64,000 bases of DNA from Thiothrix sp. (GTDB lineage Bacteria; Pseudomonadota; Gammaproteobacteria; Thiotrichales; Thiotrichaceae), in assembly GCA_008015155.1 (NCBI GenBank), contig SSFA01000018.1, forward strand, positions 1 through 64,000, given 5' to 3'. The notes under the pieces are model-generated. The model ran no database searches. It saw only the letters and a program-made list of their open reading frames with translations, and was not told where the DNA came from. The translations under genes were made by a program, and so were the position numbers. Shown piece after piece: positions 21,599 through 29,608 of the stretch; within the stretch, counting starts at the first letter, position 1; every line of letters begins with the position of its first letter.

Positions 21599-22240
21599 AT
21601 GAATAAGACGCTCACAATTGCTCTTTCTAAGGGGCGGATTTTCAAAGATACCGTACCGTTGCTAAAAGCAGCAGGCATTGAGCCTTTAGATGATCCGGAA
21701 ACCAGCCGTAAATTGGTGCTTGATACCAGCCGCGATGATGTAAAAATCGTGATTATTCGTGCCACTGATGTACCCACTTATGTGCAATATGGTGCGGCTG
21801 ATCTAGGAGTAGCTGGCAAAGATGTATTGATGGAGCATGGGGGCGAGGGTCTTTATGAGATGATTGACCTGAAAATTGCCAATTGCAAATTAATGGTTGC
21901 TGGTTTTGCCGATCGTCCTTTACCCGATACTAATTTGAAAGTAGCCACCAAGTTTGTTAATTGTGCGCGGCGTTATTTTGCAAGCCAAGGGCGGCAAGTT
22001 GATATCATCAAGCTGTATGGCTCGATGGAGTTAGCGCCTTTAGTGGGTTTGGCAGATTGCATTGTCGACTTAGTGGATACTGGAAATACCTTGAGAGCCA
22101 ATGGTTTAGAGCCGCTAGAGCATATGGCTGATATTAGTTCGCGCTTAGTAGTAAACAAAGCAGCGATGAAACTGAAGCATGATTCCATTCAAGAGCTATT
22201 GACGCAAATTCAGTCAGTAGTGGCGCAGAGGCAGCAGTAA
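21599..22240 (+). CDS. hisG: ATP phosphoribosyltransferase, short form
   Basis: First enzyme of histidine biosynthesis, joining ATP and PRPP. The 213-residue length and lack of the C-terminal ACT-like histidine-binding domain mark the short form, which needs HisZ for activity and feedback control; hisZ is not in this window. Family features include [23 protein letters not shown], the PRPP loop [14 protein letters not shown] and the ending [16 protein letters not shown]. It follows murA by 3 bases, as in Pseudomonas, and is followed after 2 bases by a DAHP synthase gene. Confidence 0.97.
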   Translation: MNKTLTIALSKGRIFKDTVPLLKAAGIEPLDDPETSRKLVLDTSRDDVKIVIIRATDVPTYVQYGAADLGVAGKDVLMEHGGEGLYEMIDLKIANCKLMVAGFADRPLPDTNLKVATKFVNCARRYFASQGRQVDIIKLYGSMELAPLVGLADCIVDLVDTGNTLRANGLEPLEHMADISSRLVVNKAAMKLKHDSIQELLTQIQSVVAQRQQ

Positions 22241-22242
22241 CA

Positions 22243-23310
22243 ATGAAATATCAAACGGATGACTTACGGATTATTGGTGTGGATGAGTTGGTTCCCCCGC
22301 GAGTCTTGCATGAAGAGCTGATGCTTAATAAAGTGGCTAGCGAGACAGTGTATAAAGGCCGTCAACAAGCGCATGAAATTATTCATGGCCGTGATGATCG
22401 TTTATTAGTGGTAGTCGGGCCGTGCTCGATTCATGATGTTGATGCGGCGCTGGATTATGCGCAGCGTTTGTCAGAACTACGCAAATCCTTGAGCAAAGAT
22501 TTGCATATTATTATGCGTGTCTATTTTGAAAAACCTCGTACCAGTATTGGTTGGAAGGGTTTGATTAATGATCCTGATTTAGACAATAGCTTTCAGATCA
22601 ATAAGGGCTTACGTATAGCACGTAAACTCTTATTGGATTTAGCTAATATGGGTATGCCAGCGGGTACCGAATTCCTTGATTTGATTAGTCCACAATATGT
22701 TGCTGACTTGGTGAGCTGGGGAGCGATTGGCGCACGCACTACCGAGAGCCAAGGGCATCGGGAATTATCTTCAGGGCTTTCTTGTCCGATTGGTTTTAAA
22801 AACGGTACTTATGGCAATGTGAATATTGCGATTAATGCCATTGCCGCAGCTTTGCGCCCTCATCATTTCTTATCAGTAACGAAAGACGGTAATACCGCTA
22901 TTTTTGCGACGCGTGGCAATGAAGATTGTCATGTAATATTACGCGGTGGCAAAGAGCCCAATTATGATGCCAGCAGTGTAGCAAGTACGGTAGCTGAGTT
23001 GCGCAAAGAAGGTTTACCACCTTATCTAATGGTCGATTTTAGTCATGCGAATAGTTGCAAGGATTATCGCCGCCAAGTTGAAGTGGCACAGGATATCGCT
23101 AATCAGGTCGCAGGCGGCCAACGGGCGATTTGCGGCGTCATGATTGAAAGCCATTTAGTAGAAGGTAATCAAAAAGCAGATGGCAAAACGCTTGCTGATC
23201 TCGTCTACGGGCAAAGTATTACGGATGCTTGTATCAATTGGGAAACGACTGAGCGGGTATTAAATACCTTAGCAGAAGCGGTGCGTGTGCGTCGTACTAA
23301 AAAGTCATAG
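22243..23310 (+). CDS. aroG: 3-deoxy-7-phosphoheptulonate (DAHP) synthase, AroG-like
   Basis: First step of the shikimate pathway: condenses PEP and erythrose 4-phosphate. The 355-residue protein is a type I-alpha synthase, closely following E. coli AroG: MKYQTDDLRIIGVDELVPP, VVVGPCSIHD, RVYFEKPRTSIGWKGLINDP, GARTTESQGHRELSSGLSCPIGFKNGT and the metal-binding H and C residues. The GLSCPIGF and GMPAGTEF segments match the phenylalanine-sensing form better than AroF or AroH, but feedback specificity is inference. Its position between hisG and hisD, with 2- and 9-base gaps, is unusual and implies joint transcription of histidine and aromatic genes. Erythrose 4-phosphate links it to the tkt gene further on. 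Confidence 0.93.
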   Translation: MKYQTDDLRIIGVDELVPPRVLHEELMLNKVASETVYKGRQQAHEIIHGRDDRLLVVVGPCSIHDVDAALDYAQRLSELRKSLSKDLHIIMRVYFEKPRTSIGWKGLINDPDLDNSFQINKGLRIARKLLLDLANMGMPAGTEFLDLISPQYVADLVSWGAIGARTTESQGHRELSSGLSCPIGFKNGTYGNVNIAINAIAAALRPHHFLSVTKDGNTAIFATRGNEDCHVILRGGKEPNYDASSVASTVAELRKEGLPPYLMVDFSHANSCKDYRRQVEVAQDIANQVAGGQRAICGVMIESHLVEGNQKADGKTLADLVYGQSITDACINWETTERVLNTLAEAVRVRRTKKS

Positions 23311-23319
23311 GCCGCGGTC

Positions 23320-24618
23320 ATGAAAATTCAGCAATTATCAACCCAAAATCAAGATTTCTGGCAAGCATTAGATGCTTTGTTGGCTTGGGAAAGCGTCTCA
23401 GATGATGCTGTGTTTGGCACAGTGAATGAGATTATCAAAAATGTACGTAGCCGTGGCGATGCGGCAGTGCTTGAATACACTAACCGTTTCGACCGTATGC
23501 AGGTTAAGGCTATGCATGAGCTGGAGATTGCTCCAGAACGCTTGCAAGCAGCCTTAGATAATTTACCAGCGGCTCAGCGGGTCGCTTTACAGCAAGCTGC
23601 TGAACGTATTCGGCGCTATGCAGAACGGCAAAAGCTTGAATCTTGGTCTTATACTGAAGCAGATGGCACCTTATTAGGCCAGCAAGTTACTGCCTTAGAT
23701 CGGGTTGGTTTATATGTACCTGGTGGTAAAGCAGCCTATCCTTCATCGGTATTGATGAATGCCATTCCTGCTAAAGTAGCTGGTGTGCCTGAATTAATTA
23801 TGGTAGTGCCTACTCCCGCGGGAGAAGTGAATGAGTTGGTATTAGCTGCAGCCGCCACCGCAGGAGTAGATCGGGTATTTGCGATTGGTGGAGCACAAGC
23901 CGTTGCTGCTTTAGCTTATGGGACAGAAACGATTCCCCAAGTGGATAAAATCGTAGGCCCCGGCAATATTTATGTAGCAACAGCGAAGCGTATGGTATTC
24001 GGAGCGGTCGGGATCGATATGATCGCCGGACCTTCTGAGATTTTAGTGGTCTGTGATGGGCAAACGAATCCTGATTGGATTGCTATGGATTTATTCTCAC
24101 AAGCCGAACATGATGAAGATGCCCAAGCGATTTTAGTTTCACCGGATGCTAACTTTATTCAAGCCGTGCAAGCGAGCATTGACAAGCTAGTAACAAGCAT
24201 GCCACGCCAAACGATTATTCAGACTTCATTGACAGCGCGTGGAGCTTTAATCCATGTAAAAGACCTGGCGGAAGCTGCCAAAGTGGCCAACTATATCGCC
24301 CCTGAGCATTTAGAGTTATCAGTCGCTGAGCCTGAAGCTTTACTCAAGTCTATTCGCCATGCAGGTGCGATTTTTATGGGACGCTATACCGCTGAAGCTT
24401 TAGGTGATTATTGCGCAGGGCCCAATCATGTGTTGCCAACTTCACGGACAGCACGTTTTTCTAGCCCCTTAGGGGTCTATGATTTCCAAAAGCGTTCGTC
24501 TTTAATCAATTGCTCATCACAAGCAGCTAGTGATTTAGGCAAGATCGCCTCGGTACTCGCACGTGGGGAAGGTTTAATCGCACACGCGAACTCAGCAGAG
24601 TATCGTATTCAAAACTAA
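23320..24618 (+). CDS. hisD: Histidinol dehydrogenase
   Basis: Last two steps of histidine synthesis, oxidising histidinol to histidine with NAD+ and zinc. The 432-residue length is close to E. coli HisD (434). Signatures seen are [28 protein letters not shown], the NAD loop, [31 protein letters not shown], the catalytic EHLEL within [11 protein letters not shown], and [27 protein letters not shown]. It closes the murA-hisG-aroG-hisD operon; hisC, which often follows, is not here, and accA lies downstream after a 114-base gap with a hairpin. Confidence 0.98.
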   Translation: MKIQQLSTQNQDFWQALDALLAWESVSDDAVFGTVNEIIKNVRSRGDAAVLEYTNRFDRMQVKAMHELEIAPERLQAALDNLPAAQRVALQQAAERIRRYAERQKLESWSYTEADGTLLGQQVTALDRVGLYVPGGKAAYPSSVLMNAIPAKVAGVPELIMVVPTPAGEVNELVLAAAATAGVDRVFAIGGAQAVAALAYGTETIPQVDKIVGPGNIYVATAKRMVFGAVGIDMIAGPSEILVVCDGQTNPDWIAMDLFSQAEHDEDAQAILVSPDANFIQAVQASIDKLVTSMPRQTIIQTSLTARGALIHVKDLAEAAKVANYIAPEHLELSVAEPEALLKSIRHAGAIFMGRYTAEALGDYCAGPNHVLPTSRTARFSSPLGVYDFQKRSSLINCSSQAASDLGKIASVLARGEGLIAHANSAEYRIQN

Positions 24619-24629
24619 ATGCTATAAAA

Positions 24630-24674
24630 CAGTGCATGTGGGCCTTAGGGCAGTTAAAATAAACGCCCACACTG
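24630..24674 (+). terminator. Hairpin between hisD and accA
   Basis: TGTGGGC (24637-24643) pairs with GCCCACA (24665-24671), extended by CAG/CTG, around a loop of about 21 bases. There is no T-run; it could be a weak terminator of the his unit or a structured leader of accA. Confidence 0.35.
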
Positions 24675-24732
24675 CTGTTGATGCTTTAGCAAGTTGTCAT
24701 AACTTATTAATTGGTCAGGACTTTTATATATA

Positions 24733-25689
24733 ATGAATCCGGATTTTCTCGACTTTGAGCAGCCAATTGCTGAATTACAAGCAAAGATCGAAGAGCTGCG
24801 TTTTGTAGACGATACGCAGATCAATCTCAGTGAAGAAATCGCCAAATTAGAAGAAAAAGCGCAAACCCTGACCCGTTCTATCTTCGCGAAACTCACTCCA
24901 CGCCAAATTTCTCAATTAGCTCGCCATCCAAAGCGCCCTTATACCCTCGATTTAGTCAAAGCCTTATTTACGGATTTCACTGAATTACATGGTGATCGTG
25001 CCTTTGCGGATGATAATGCGATTGTGGGTGGGATCGCGCGTTTCCGTGGGCAGTCAATTATGGTGATTGGCCATCAAAAAGGCCGTGATACCGCAGAAAA
25101 TATTAAACGTAATTTCGGGATGCCACGTCCTGAAGGCTATCGTAAAGCCTTACGCTTAATGCATATGGCTGAGAAGTTTCAATTACCTATCATTACGTTT
25201 ATTGACACTCCAGGTGCTTATCCGGGCATCGGTGCGGAAGAGCGTGGGCAAAGTGAAGCGATTGCGCGTAATTTATATGAGATGGCGCATTTACGAACTC
25301 CAATTATTTGTACGGTAGTGGGTGAGGGCGGCTCGGGTGGCGCCTTAGCGATTGGTGTCGGTGATCGGGTGATGATGCTGCAATATGCAACTTATTCGGT
25401 GATTTCTCCGGAAGGTTGTGCATCTATTTTATGGAAAAGTGCCGATAAAGCAGCGGATGCCGCAGATGCAATGGGGATTACCGCAGATCGTTTGAAGTCT
25501 TTAGGTTTAATCGATCAGATTATTCCCGAGCCTCTAGGTGGAGCACATCGGAATATGCCGGTTGCAGCGCAGGCAGTCGGTGAAGCACTTGAAGCTAATT
25601 TGCGTGAATTAAAAGCGATGAATATCGACAAGCTCCTAGAAAAACGTTATCAGCGCTTATTGAGCTTCGGCCAATACGACGAGGCCTAA
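24733..25689 (+). CDS. accA: Acetyl-CoA carboxylase carboxyltransferase alpha subunit
   Basis: Together with AccD transfers the carboxyl group from carboxybiotin to acetyl-CoA, giving malonyl-CoA for fatty acid synthesis. The 318 residues match the E. coli length. The N-terminal coiled region ([17 protein letters not shown]) precedes the crotonase-fold core with [69 protein letters not shown] and the oxyanion-hole [15 protein letters not shown]. The stop overlaps the tilS start as TAATG. accA-tilS is a common gammaproteobacterial pair. Confidence 0.98.
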   Translation: MNPDFLDFEQPIAELQAKIEELRFVDDTQINLSEEIAKLEEKAQTLTRSIFAKLTPRQISQLARHPKRPYTLDLVKALFTDFTELHGDRAFADDNAIVGGIARFRGQSIMVIGHQKGRDTAENIKRNFGMPRPEGYRKALRLMHMAEKFQLPIITFIDTPGAYPGIGAEERGQSEAIARNLYEMAHLRTPIICTVVGEGGSGGALAIGVGDRVMMLQYATYSVISPEGCASILWKSADKAADAADAMGITADRLKSLGLIDQIIPEPLGGAHRNMPVAAQAVGEALEANLRELKAMNIDKLLEKRYQRLLSFGQYDEA

Positions 25690-26960
25690 TGATTCAGGAA
25701 GGCATACTCTCCTTCCTGCAAGCTCATCCTGCTAGCAAATATCAGCTCGCCTATAGTGGCGGTCTTGATTCGCATGTCCTTTTGCATGCTTGTGCTGCCC
25801 TACAGGCTCAAAAGCCTGAGCATTTTCAATTTGCGGTTATTCATATTCATCATGGTCTACAAGCCAGTGCTGAAGCTTGGGCCGTGCATGCTCAGCAAGT
25901 GTGTGCGAGCTTAAATCTTCCTTTAAAAATAATTTACTTAAATCTTCAGCCAGTGAGGGGCGAAAGCTTAGAAGCAATCGCGCGCCACGCACGTTATCAA
26001 GCCTTTAGTAGCTGTTTAGCCGCTAATGAAATGCTCCTAACGGCGCATCATCAAGATGATCAGGCGGAAACTTTCTTACTAAATGCCATGCGCGGTAGTG
26101 GTGGAGCTGGTTTGGCTGCTATGCCAACTGTGCGTAGTTTAGGCTTAGCTCAGCTTGGGCGACCCTTATTGGCGTTTAGTCGTGCACAATTGGAGGCTTA
26201 TGCGGCTTCTTACCAATTAGACTATGTTGATGATCCTACGAATGCCGACACGCAATTCGATCGTAATTATCTACGCCATGAGATTCTGCCGCGTTTACAA
26301 ACCCGCTGGCCAGCAGTCAAGCAAACTTTAAGTCGAGTTGCCATGTGGCAGGCAGAGCAACAACAAGTCTTGGAGCAGTTGCTCAGCCGGGAATTGCTAG
26401 GTTTTATGGGTAGTCGTCCCCATACGTTGTCAGCGCAGACCTTACAAACGGTTGATGTGTTTATGCAAAAAGCACTAATTCGCTACTGGCTGCAGCATTT
26501 GGGATTTGCGCTACCTGCTGCGAAGAAATTACAGCATATTTTGAGTGATGTTCTAGCTGCATCGCCAGATGCTAGCCCTTGTGTAAGTTGGCAGGCTTGT
26601 GAGGTACGTCGCTATCGTGATGATTTGTATGCCCTAAAACCTTCCCGTCCACATGATGCTAAACAGGTTTTGGTTTGGGAGGAGTGGAATCAAGATTTGT
26701 ATATCAACTCTTTAGGTTATAGCCTCAGTAAAGAGCTATTAAATCCAGCTATAAAACAAATTGCTAGTACTGAGAACTTGCCACTGACGATACGTTTTCG
26801 CCAAGGGGGGGAACGCTTACAAAGAGAGCAGGGCTATTCACTAGAGTTAAAGCAACTCTTCCAAACAGCAGGCATCCCGCCTTGGGAGCGGGAACGCATA
26901 CCTTTGCTTTATCTCGGTGATGAGCTGCGTTTGGTAGTTGGGGTTTATCCGCAAGCCTAA
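25689..26960 (+). CDS. tilS: tRNA(Ile)-lysidine synthase
   Basis: Converts cytidine 34 of the tRNA-Ile with CAU anticodon to lysidine using ATP and lysine, changing decoding from Met to Ile; essential. The ATP PP-loop SGGLDS is at residues 23-28, followed by HIHHGLQ and LTAHHQDDQAETFLLNAMRGSGGAGLAAM, then RPLL and DPTN/FDRNYLRHEILPRL; the C-terminal TilS domain contains IRFRQGGERLQ. At 423 residues it is of normal length. Translation is coupled to accA through the 1-base TAATG overlap. Its 3' end overlaps the convergent sseA by 4 bases. Confidence 0.95.
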   Translation: MIQEGILSFLQAHPASKYQLAYSGGLDSHVLLHACAALQAQKPEHFQFAVIHIHHGLQASAEAWAVHAQQVCASLNLPLKIIYLNLQPVRGESLEAIARHARYQAFSSCLAANEMLLTAHHQDDQAETFLLNAMRGSGGAGLAAMPTVRSLGLAQLGRPLLAFSRAQLEAYAASYQLDYVDDPTNADTQFDRNYLRHEILPRLQTRWPAVKQTLSRVAMWQAEQQQVLEQLLSRELLGFMGSRPHTLSAQTLQTVDVFMQKALIRYWLQHLGFALPAAKKLQHILSDVLAASPDASPCVSWQACEVRRYRDDLYALKPSRPHDAKQVLVWEEWNQDLYINSLGYSLSKELLNPAIKQIASTENLPLTIRFRQGGERLQREQGYSLELKQLFQTAGIPPWERERIPLLYLGDELRLVVGVYPQA

Positions 26961-27799
26961 GTATTACCTGTGGCAATCGGGCGCTTGGGATCACGAATCC
27001 ATTCACTCCACGAGCCAACATATAAGCGTGAACCGCTTAAACCAGCAAGCTCCATGGCTAGTAAATTATGGCAGGCACTCACTCCAGATCCACACATATG
27101 CACAATTTCGTTAGGTACTTTACCAGCTAGCTTAGCTTCCCATTCTTGCCTAAGTATTTCAGGCGCTTTGAATTGGCCATCTTGTAAGTTATCTGTCAAA
27201 GGACGATTAATAGCTCCCGGGATATGCCCAGCAATAGGGTCAATTGGTTCGAGTTCGCCGCGAAAGCGCTCAGGGCTACGAGCATCAATCAGCTGATAAG
27301 CATGAGCTTGGCTTAAACTTTCAGTAGTCAGAACATAAGTGTCTTGAGTTTGAGCTTTGAAGTCGCCTCTTTGCTCAGGTTTAGAGGGGAGGGTTTGTTC
27401 TAAAATCTCACCCTCTGCCAGCCAAGCAGTCAAACCACCGTCTAAAACCGCAACTGCCTCATGCCCCAGATAACGGAGTAGCCACCAAGCACGTCCAGCG
27501 AAGGCTCCGCTATTATCATCATAAACAAAGACTTGTGTGTTTCTATTTAAACCATAAGCTGCTAGTTTATTAGCTAAGTTTTCTGGGTCGGGTAAAGGGT
27601 GTCGCCCGGTATTAGCCTGAATGGGGGAGGAGAGATCATTATCTAAATGCAAATAAAAAGCGCCTGGTATGTGGCCTGCTTGATAAGCACGTTCACCTGC
27701 TGAGGGATCAGCTAAATTAAAGCGGCAATCAAAAATAATCTGATCTTTTTGCCCAAGTCTTGCGACTAAGTTTTGGGTGTTGATTAAAGTTTTATACAT
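26957..27799 (-). CDS. sseA: 3-mercaptopyruvate sulfurtransferase (rhodanese family)
   Basis: Two-domain rhodanese that moves sulfur from 3-mercaptopyruvate (or thiosulfate) to a thiol or cyanide acceptor in the cytoplasm. The 280 residues contain an inactive N-terminal domain (RFNLADPSAGERAYQAGHIPGAFYLHLDNDLS) and a catalytic C-terminal domain with C236 in MCGSGVSACHNLLA. A CGSG(V/T)xA loop is the mercaptopyruvate-type motif, against CRKGxT of thiosulfate-specific enzymes, so the call rests on that loop. It converges on tilS with overlapping stop codons and no terminator between. Confidence 0.9.
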   Translation of the reverse strand: MYKTLINTQNLVARLGQKDQIIFDCRFNLADPSAGERAYQAGHIPGAFYLHLDNDLSSPIQANTGRHPLPDPENLANKLAAYGLNRNTQVFVYDDNSGAFAGRAWWLLRYLGHEAVAVLDGGLTAWLAEGEILEQTLPSKPEQRGDFKAQTQDTYVLTTESLSQAHAYQLIDARSPERFRGELEPIDPIAGHIPGAINRPLTDNLQDGQFKAPEILRQEWEAKLAGKVPNEIVHMCGSGVSACHNLLAMELAGLSGSRLYVGSWSEWIRDPKRPIATGNT

Positions 27800-27891
27800 A
27801 GGGCTTCACTAGGGTTGAGCTAAGTCAATTTTTCTGTAGTTAGGCTTAAGCTAAAAGCCAAACTGCTACTGAGTTATTGAAGTTTTTATAG

Positions 27892-27909
27892 AGTGCATTT
27901 AACTGCACT
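27892..27909 (+). promoter_or_regulatory. Palindrome and -10-like element upstream of the OmpA/BON gene
   Basis: AGTGCA (27892-27897) and TGCACT (27904-27909) are perfect inverted repeats separated by six bases, and TATACT at 27909-27914 reads as a -10 hexamer about 40 bases before the ATG. A repressor bound here would cover the promoter. The -35 (TTTATA, 27886-27891) is poor. Confidence 0.35.
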
Positions 27910-27955
27910 ATACTTTTAAACAGTTCTTTTGTACGTAATCTATCAAGGAATAGCA

Positions 27956-29500
27956 ATGAGTGAAAAACGTTCGTGTTGTTGTGGTGCGTTACCATCCTTA
28001 TGGTGGTGGCTACTCACTTTGTTGGGCTTACCTCTGCTGTTTTGGTTCATGATCCATTCGCGCCAAGCTCCAGTAGAAACTGATCTAACAGCCAGAACCA
28101 CGGACGGTTTGAAGGCAGCTTCCTTAAATGATGTGCAGGTTAATTTAGATCATCGTGGCCGTGATGCGCAATTAACCGGAAAAGTCGCCAGTGACGCAGA
28201 GCGCGAGCAGGCGGTTAAATTGGTACAAGATACTTATGGAATTCGTGTGGTGGATAATGCCATCGAAGTAGTGGCTCCTGTTGCAGCCAGTGCTACGGCT
28301 GTGGCAACTGCAGTAGCGTCTGAACCAGCTGCTACAAATACTGCCGCAGCTGCTGTGGCAGAGCCAGTCACAACGAATGCTGCCGAAGCTGCTGTGGCAG
28401 AGCCAGTTACAACGAATGCTGCCGCCGCTCCAGAACCAGCCGCCACGAGTACGGCAGCTGCTACACCAGAGCCTGCTGCTTCAGCACCAACTCCGCCTAC
28501 TGCTGAGCCAAGTTTTGCTTTATTGCCGCAAGAGGGTAAATGGGTTTTACAAGGCAGTTTAAGCTCTCAGGAAGAAATCAACCAAGCAGTGGCTGCCGCT
28601 GAGCAAATGTATGGTGCAGGGAATATCGTCAATCAATTAACAGTTGCTAGTGTTGCTCCTGCTGCTTGGTTGACTTCCTTAGGCAGTTTAAAAGAGGTTT
28701 TAGCTAATCTTGAGCAATCTGGCTTAAAGTTTGCGAATGGCGCGTTTACCTTGATGGGTGTAGCTAGCTCTGAGCAAGCCAAAGCAGATACAGCAGCTAA
28801 AGTTCAGCAGTTATTAGGAAGTGTGAATCTAGATAATCAAATCACGGTGAAGGCGCCTGAAGCTGCAGCGGCAGCTACTGAAGTTGCTCCAGCCCCTACA
28901 ACAACTGAGCCTGCTCCGACTAGTGTAACAACGACGCCTGAGCCAACAGCTCCTGCAGCAACTACCGAAGCAACCACAACGGCTGCAACTAACACTGAAG
29001 AACCTGCTGTGAGCACTGCGACTACAGTACCATCAACGCCTGAACCTGCAGCCACGCCTCCTGCCACAGAGCCTGCGGTTAACTCTGCCGCACCAGCTCC
29101 AGTACAACTTACTTCGGAGCAGCAGTCTTGCCAAGATAGGATACGCGGCTCTTTAAATGGCCGGCAGATTTTATTTGAGACCAACAAAGCTACTATTAAA
29201 GAAGCAAGCTTAGGTTTATTGGATAACCTCGCCAAGGTCGCAAATGAATGCAAATCTGTATTGACTGATAAAATCATTCGAGTAGGTGGGCATACCGACG
29301 ATCGCGGTGAGGATGCCTATAACCAAAATTTAAGCCAGCAGCGTGCTGATGCGGTTAAAGACTACCTGAGCAAACAAGGTGTAGAGGCTGGCTTGATTCA
29401 AGGTGTGGGCTATGGAGAAACCCAACCCATAGCTAGCAATGAAACGGATGCCGGGCGGGCGCAAAACCGTCGTATTTCCTTTGATATTATTCAGAAGTGA
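27956..29500 (+). CDS. Membrane-anchored BON/OmpA-family protein
   Basis: A 514-residue envelope protein. After MSEKRSCCCG comes one hydrophobic helix (about 15-35), so the protein is anchored in the inner membrane. A BON domain (about 40-98) leads to an Ala/Pro/Thr/Glu-rich linker, two further BON-like segments (about 175-295), a second low-complexity linker (to ~380) and a C-terminal OmpA peptidoglycan-binding domain (about 395-514, GRQILFETNKATIK, GGHTDDRGEDAYNQNLSQQRADAV, RAQNRRISFDI) with the usual Asp and Arg ligands. I prefer the ATG at 27956 with AAGGAA over a TTG nine codons earlier. Mycobacterial ArfA has BON plus OmpA and two small membrane partners; the next two genes here suggest an analogous unit. 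Confidence 0.82.
   Translation: MSEKRSCCCGALPSLWWWLLTLLGLPLLFWFMIHSRQAPVETDLTARTTDGLKAASLNDVQVNLDHRGRDAQLTGKVASDAEREQAVKLVQDTYGIRVVDNAIEVVAPVAASATAVATAVASEPAATNTAAAAVAEPVTTNAAEAAVAEPVTTNAAAAPEPAATSTAAATPEPAASAPTPPTAEPSFALLPQEGKWVLQGSLSSQEEINQAVAAAEQMYGAGNIVNQLTVASVAPAAWLTSLGSLKEVLANLEQSGLKFANGAFTLMGVASSEQAKADTAAKVQQLLGSVNLDNQITVKAPEAAAAATEVAPAPTTTEPAPTSVTTTPEPTAPAATTEATTTAATNTEEPAVSTATTVPSTPEPAATPPATEPAVNSAAPAPVQLTSEQQSCQDRIRGSLNGRQILFETNKATIKEASLGLLDNLAKVANECKSVLTDKIIRVGGHTDDRGEDAYNQNLSQQRADAVKDYLSKQGVEAGLIQGVGYGETQPIASNETDAGRAQNRRISFDIIQK
28349..28426 (+). repeat. 39-bp tandem duplication in the Ala/Pro linker
   Basis: Two consecutive 39-base units (28349-28387, 28388-28426) encode AAVAEPVTTNAA plus one variable residue each. 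They differ at only a few bases, so the linker length has changed recently by slippage. Confidence 0.85.
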
Positions 29501-29509
29501 GGCCTTCCC

Positions 29510-29608
29510 ATGATGTATCTATTTTCTAAGTTATTTATCTGGTTACTGCTCACCTTCATCTTCGGCCTAGTAATGGGTTGGTTTTCACGCTCAGGCAGAG
29601 GAGAGTAA
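29510..29608 (+). CDS. 32-residue single-pass membrane peptide
   Basis: ATG at 29510 (or 29513) opens a 32-codon frame: MMYLFSKLFIWLLLTFIFGLVMGWFSRSGRGE. It is almost entirely one transmembrane helix, followed by a short basic tail. It fills the whole gap between the OmpA/BON gene (9 bases before) and the large repeat protein, whose start directly follows its TAA, so all three appear translationally coupled. Its length and place resemble ArfB of the mycobacterial arfABC operon, but I see no sequence proof. A hydrophobic peptide of this kind may assemble or stabilise its membrane partners. Confidence 0.65.
   Translation: MMYLFSKLFIWLLLTFIFGLVMGWFSRSGRGE

Noticed and set aside
24720..24735. 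TATATAAT as accA promoter
   Set aside because: It abuts the ATG, leaving no leader; the accA start has an aggac site upstream, so a leaderless start is unlikely.
28837..29277. Minus-strand 146-codon frame in the Ala/Pro linker of the OmpA/BON gene
   Set aside because: Arises from the repetitive codons of the opposite strand; composition is low-complexity Val/Ala/Gly.
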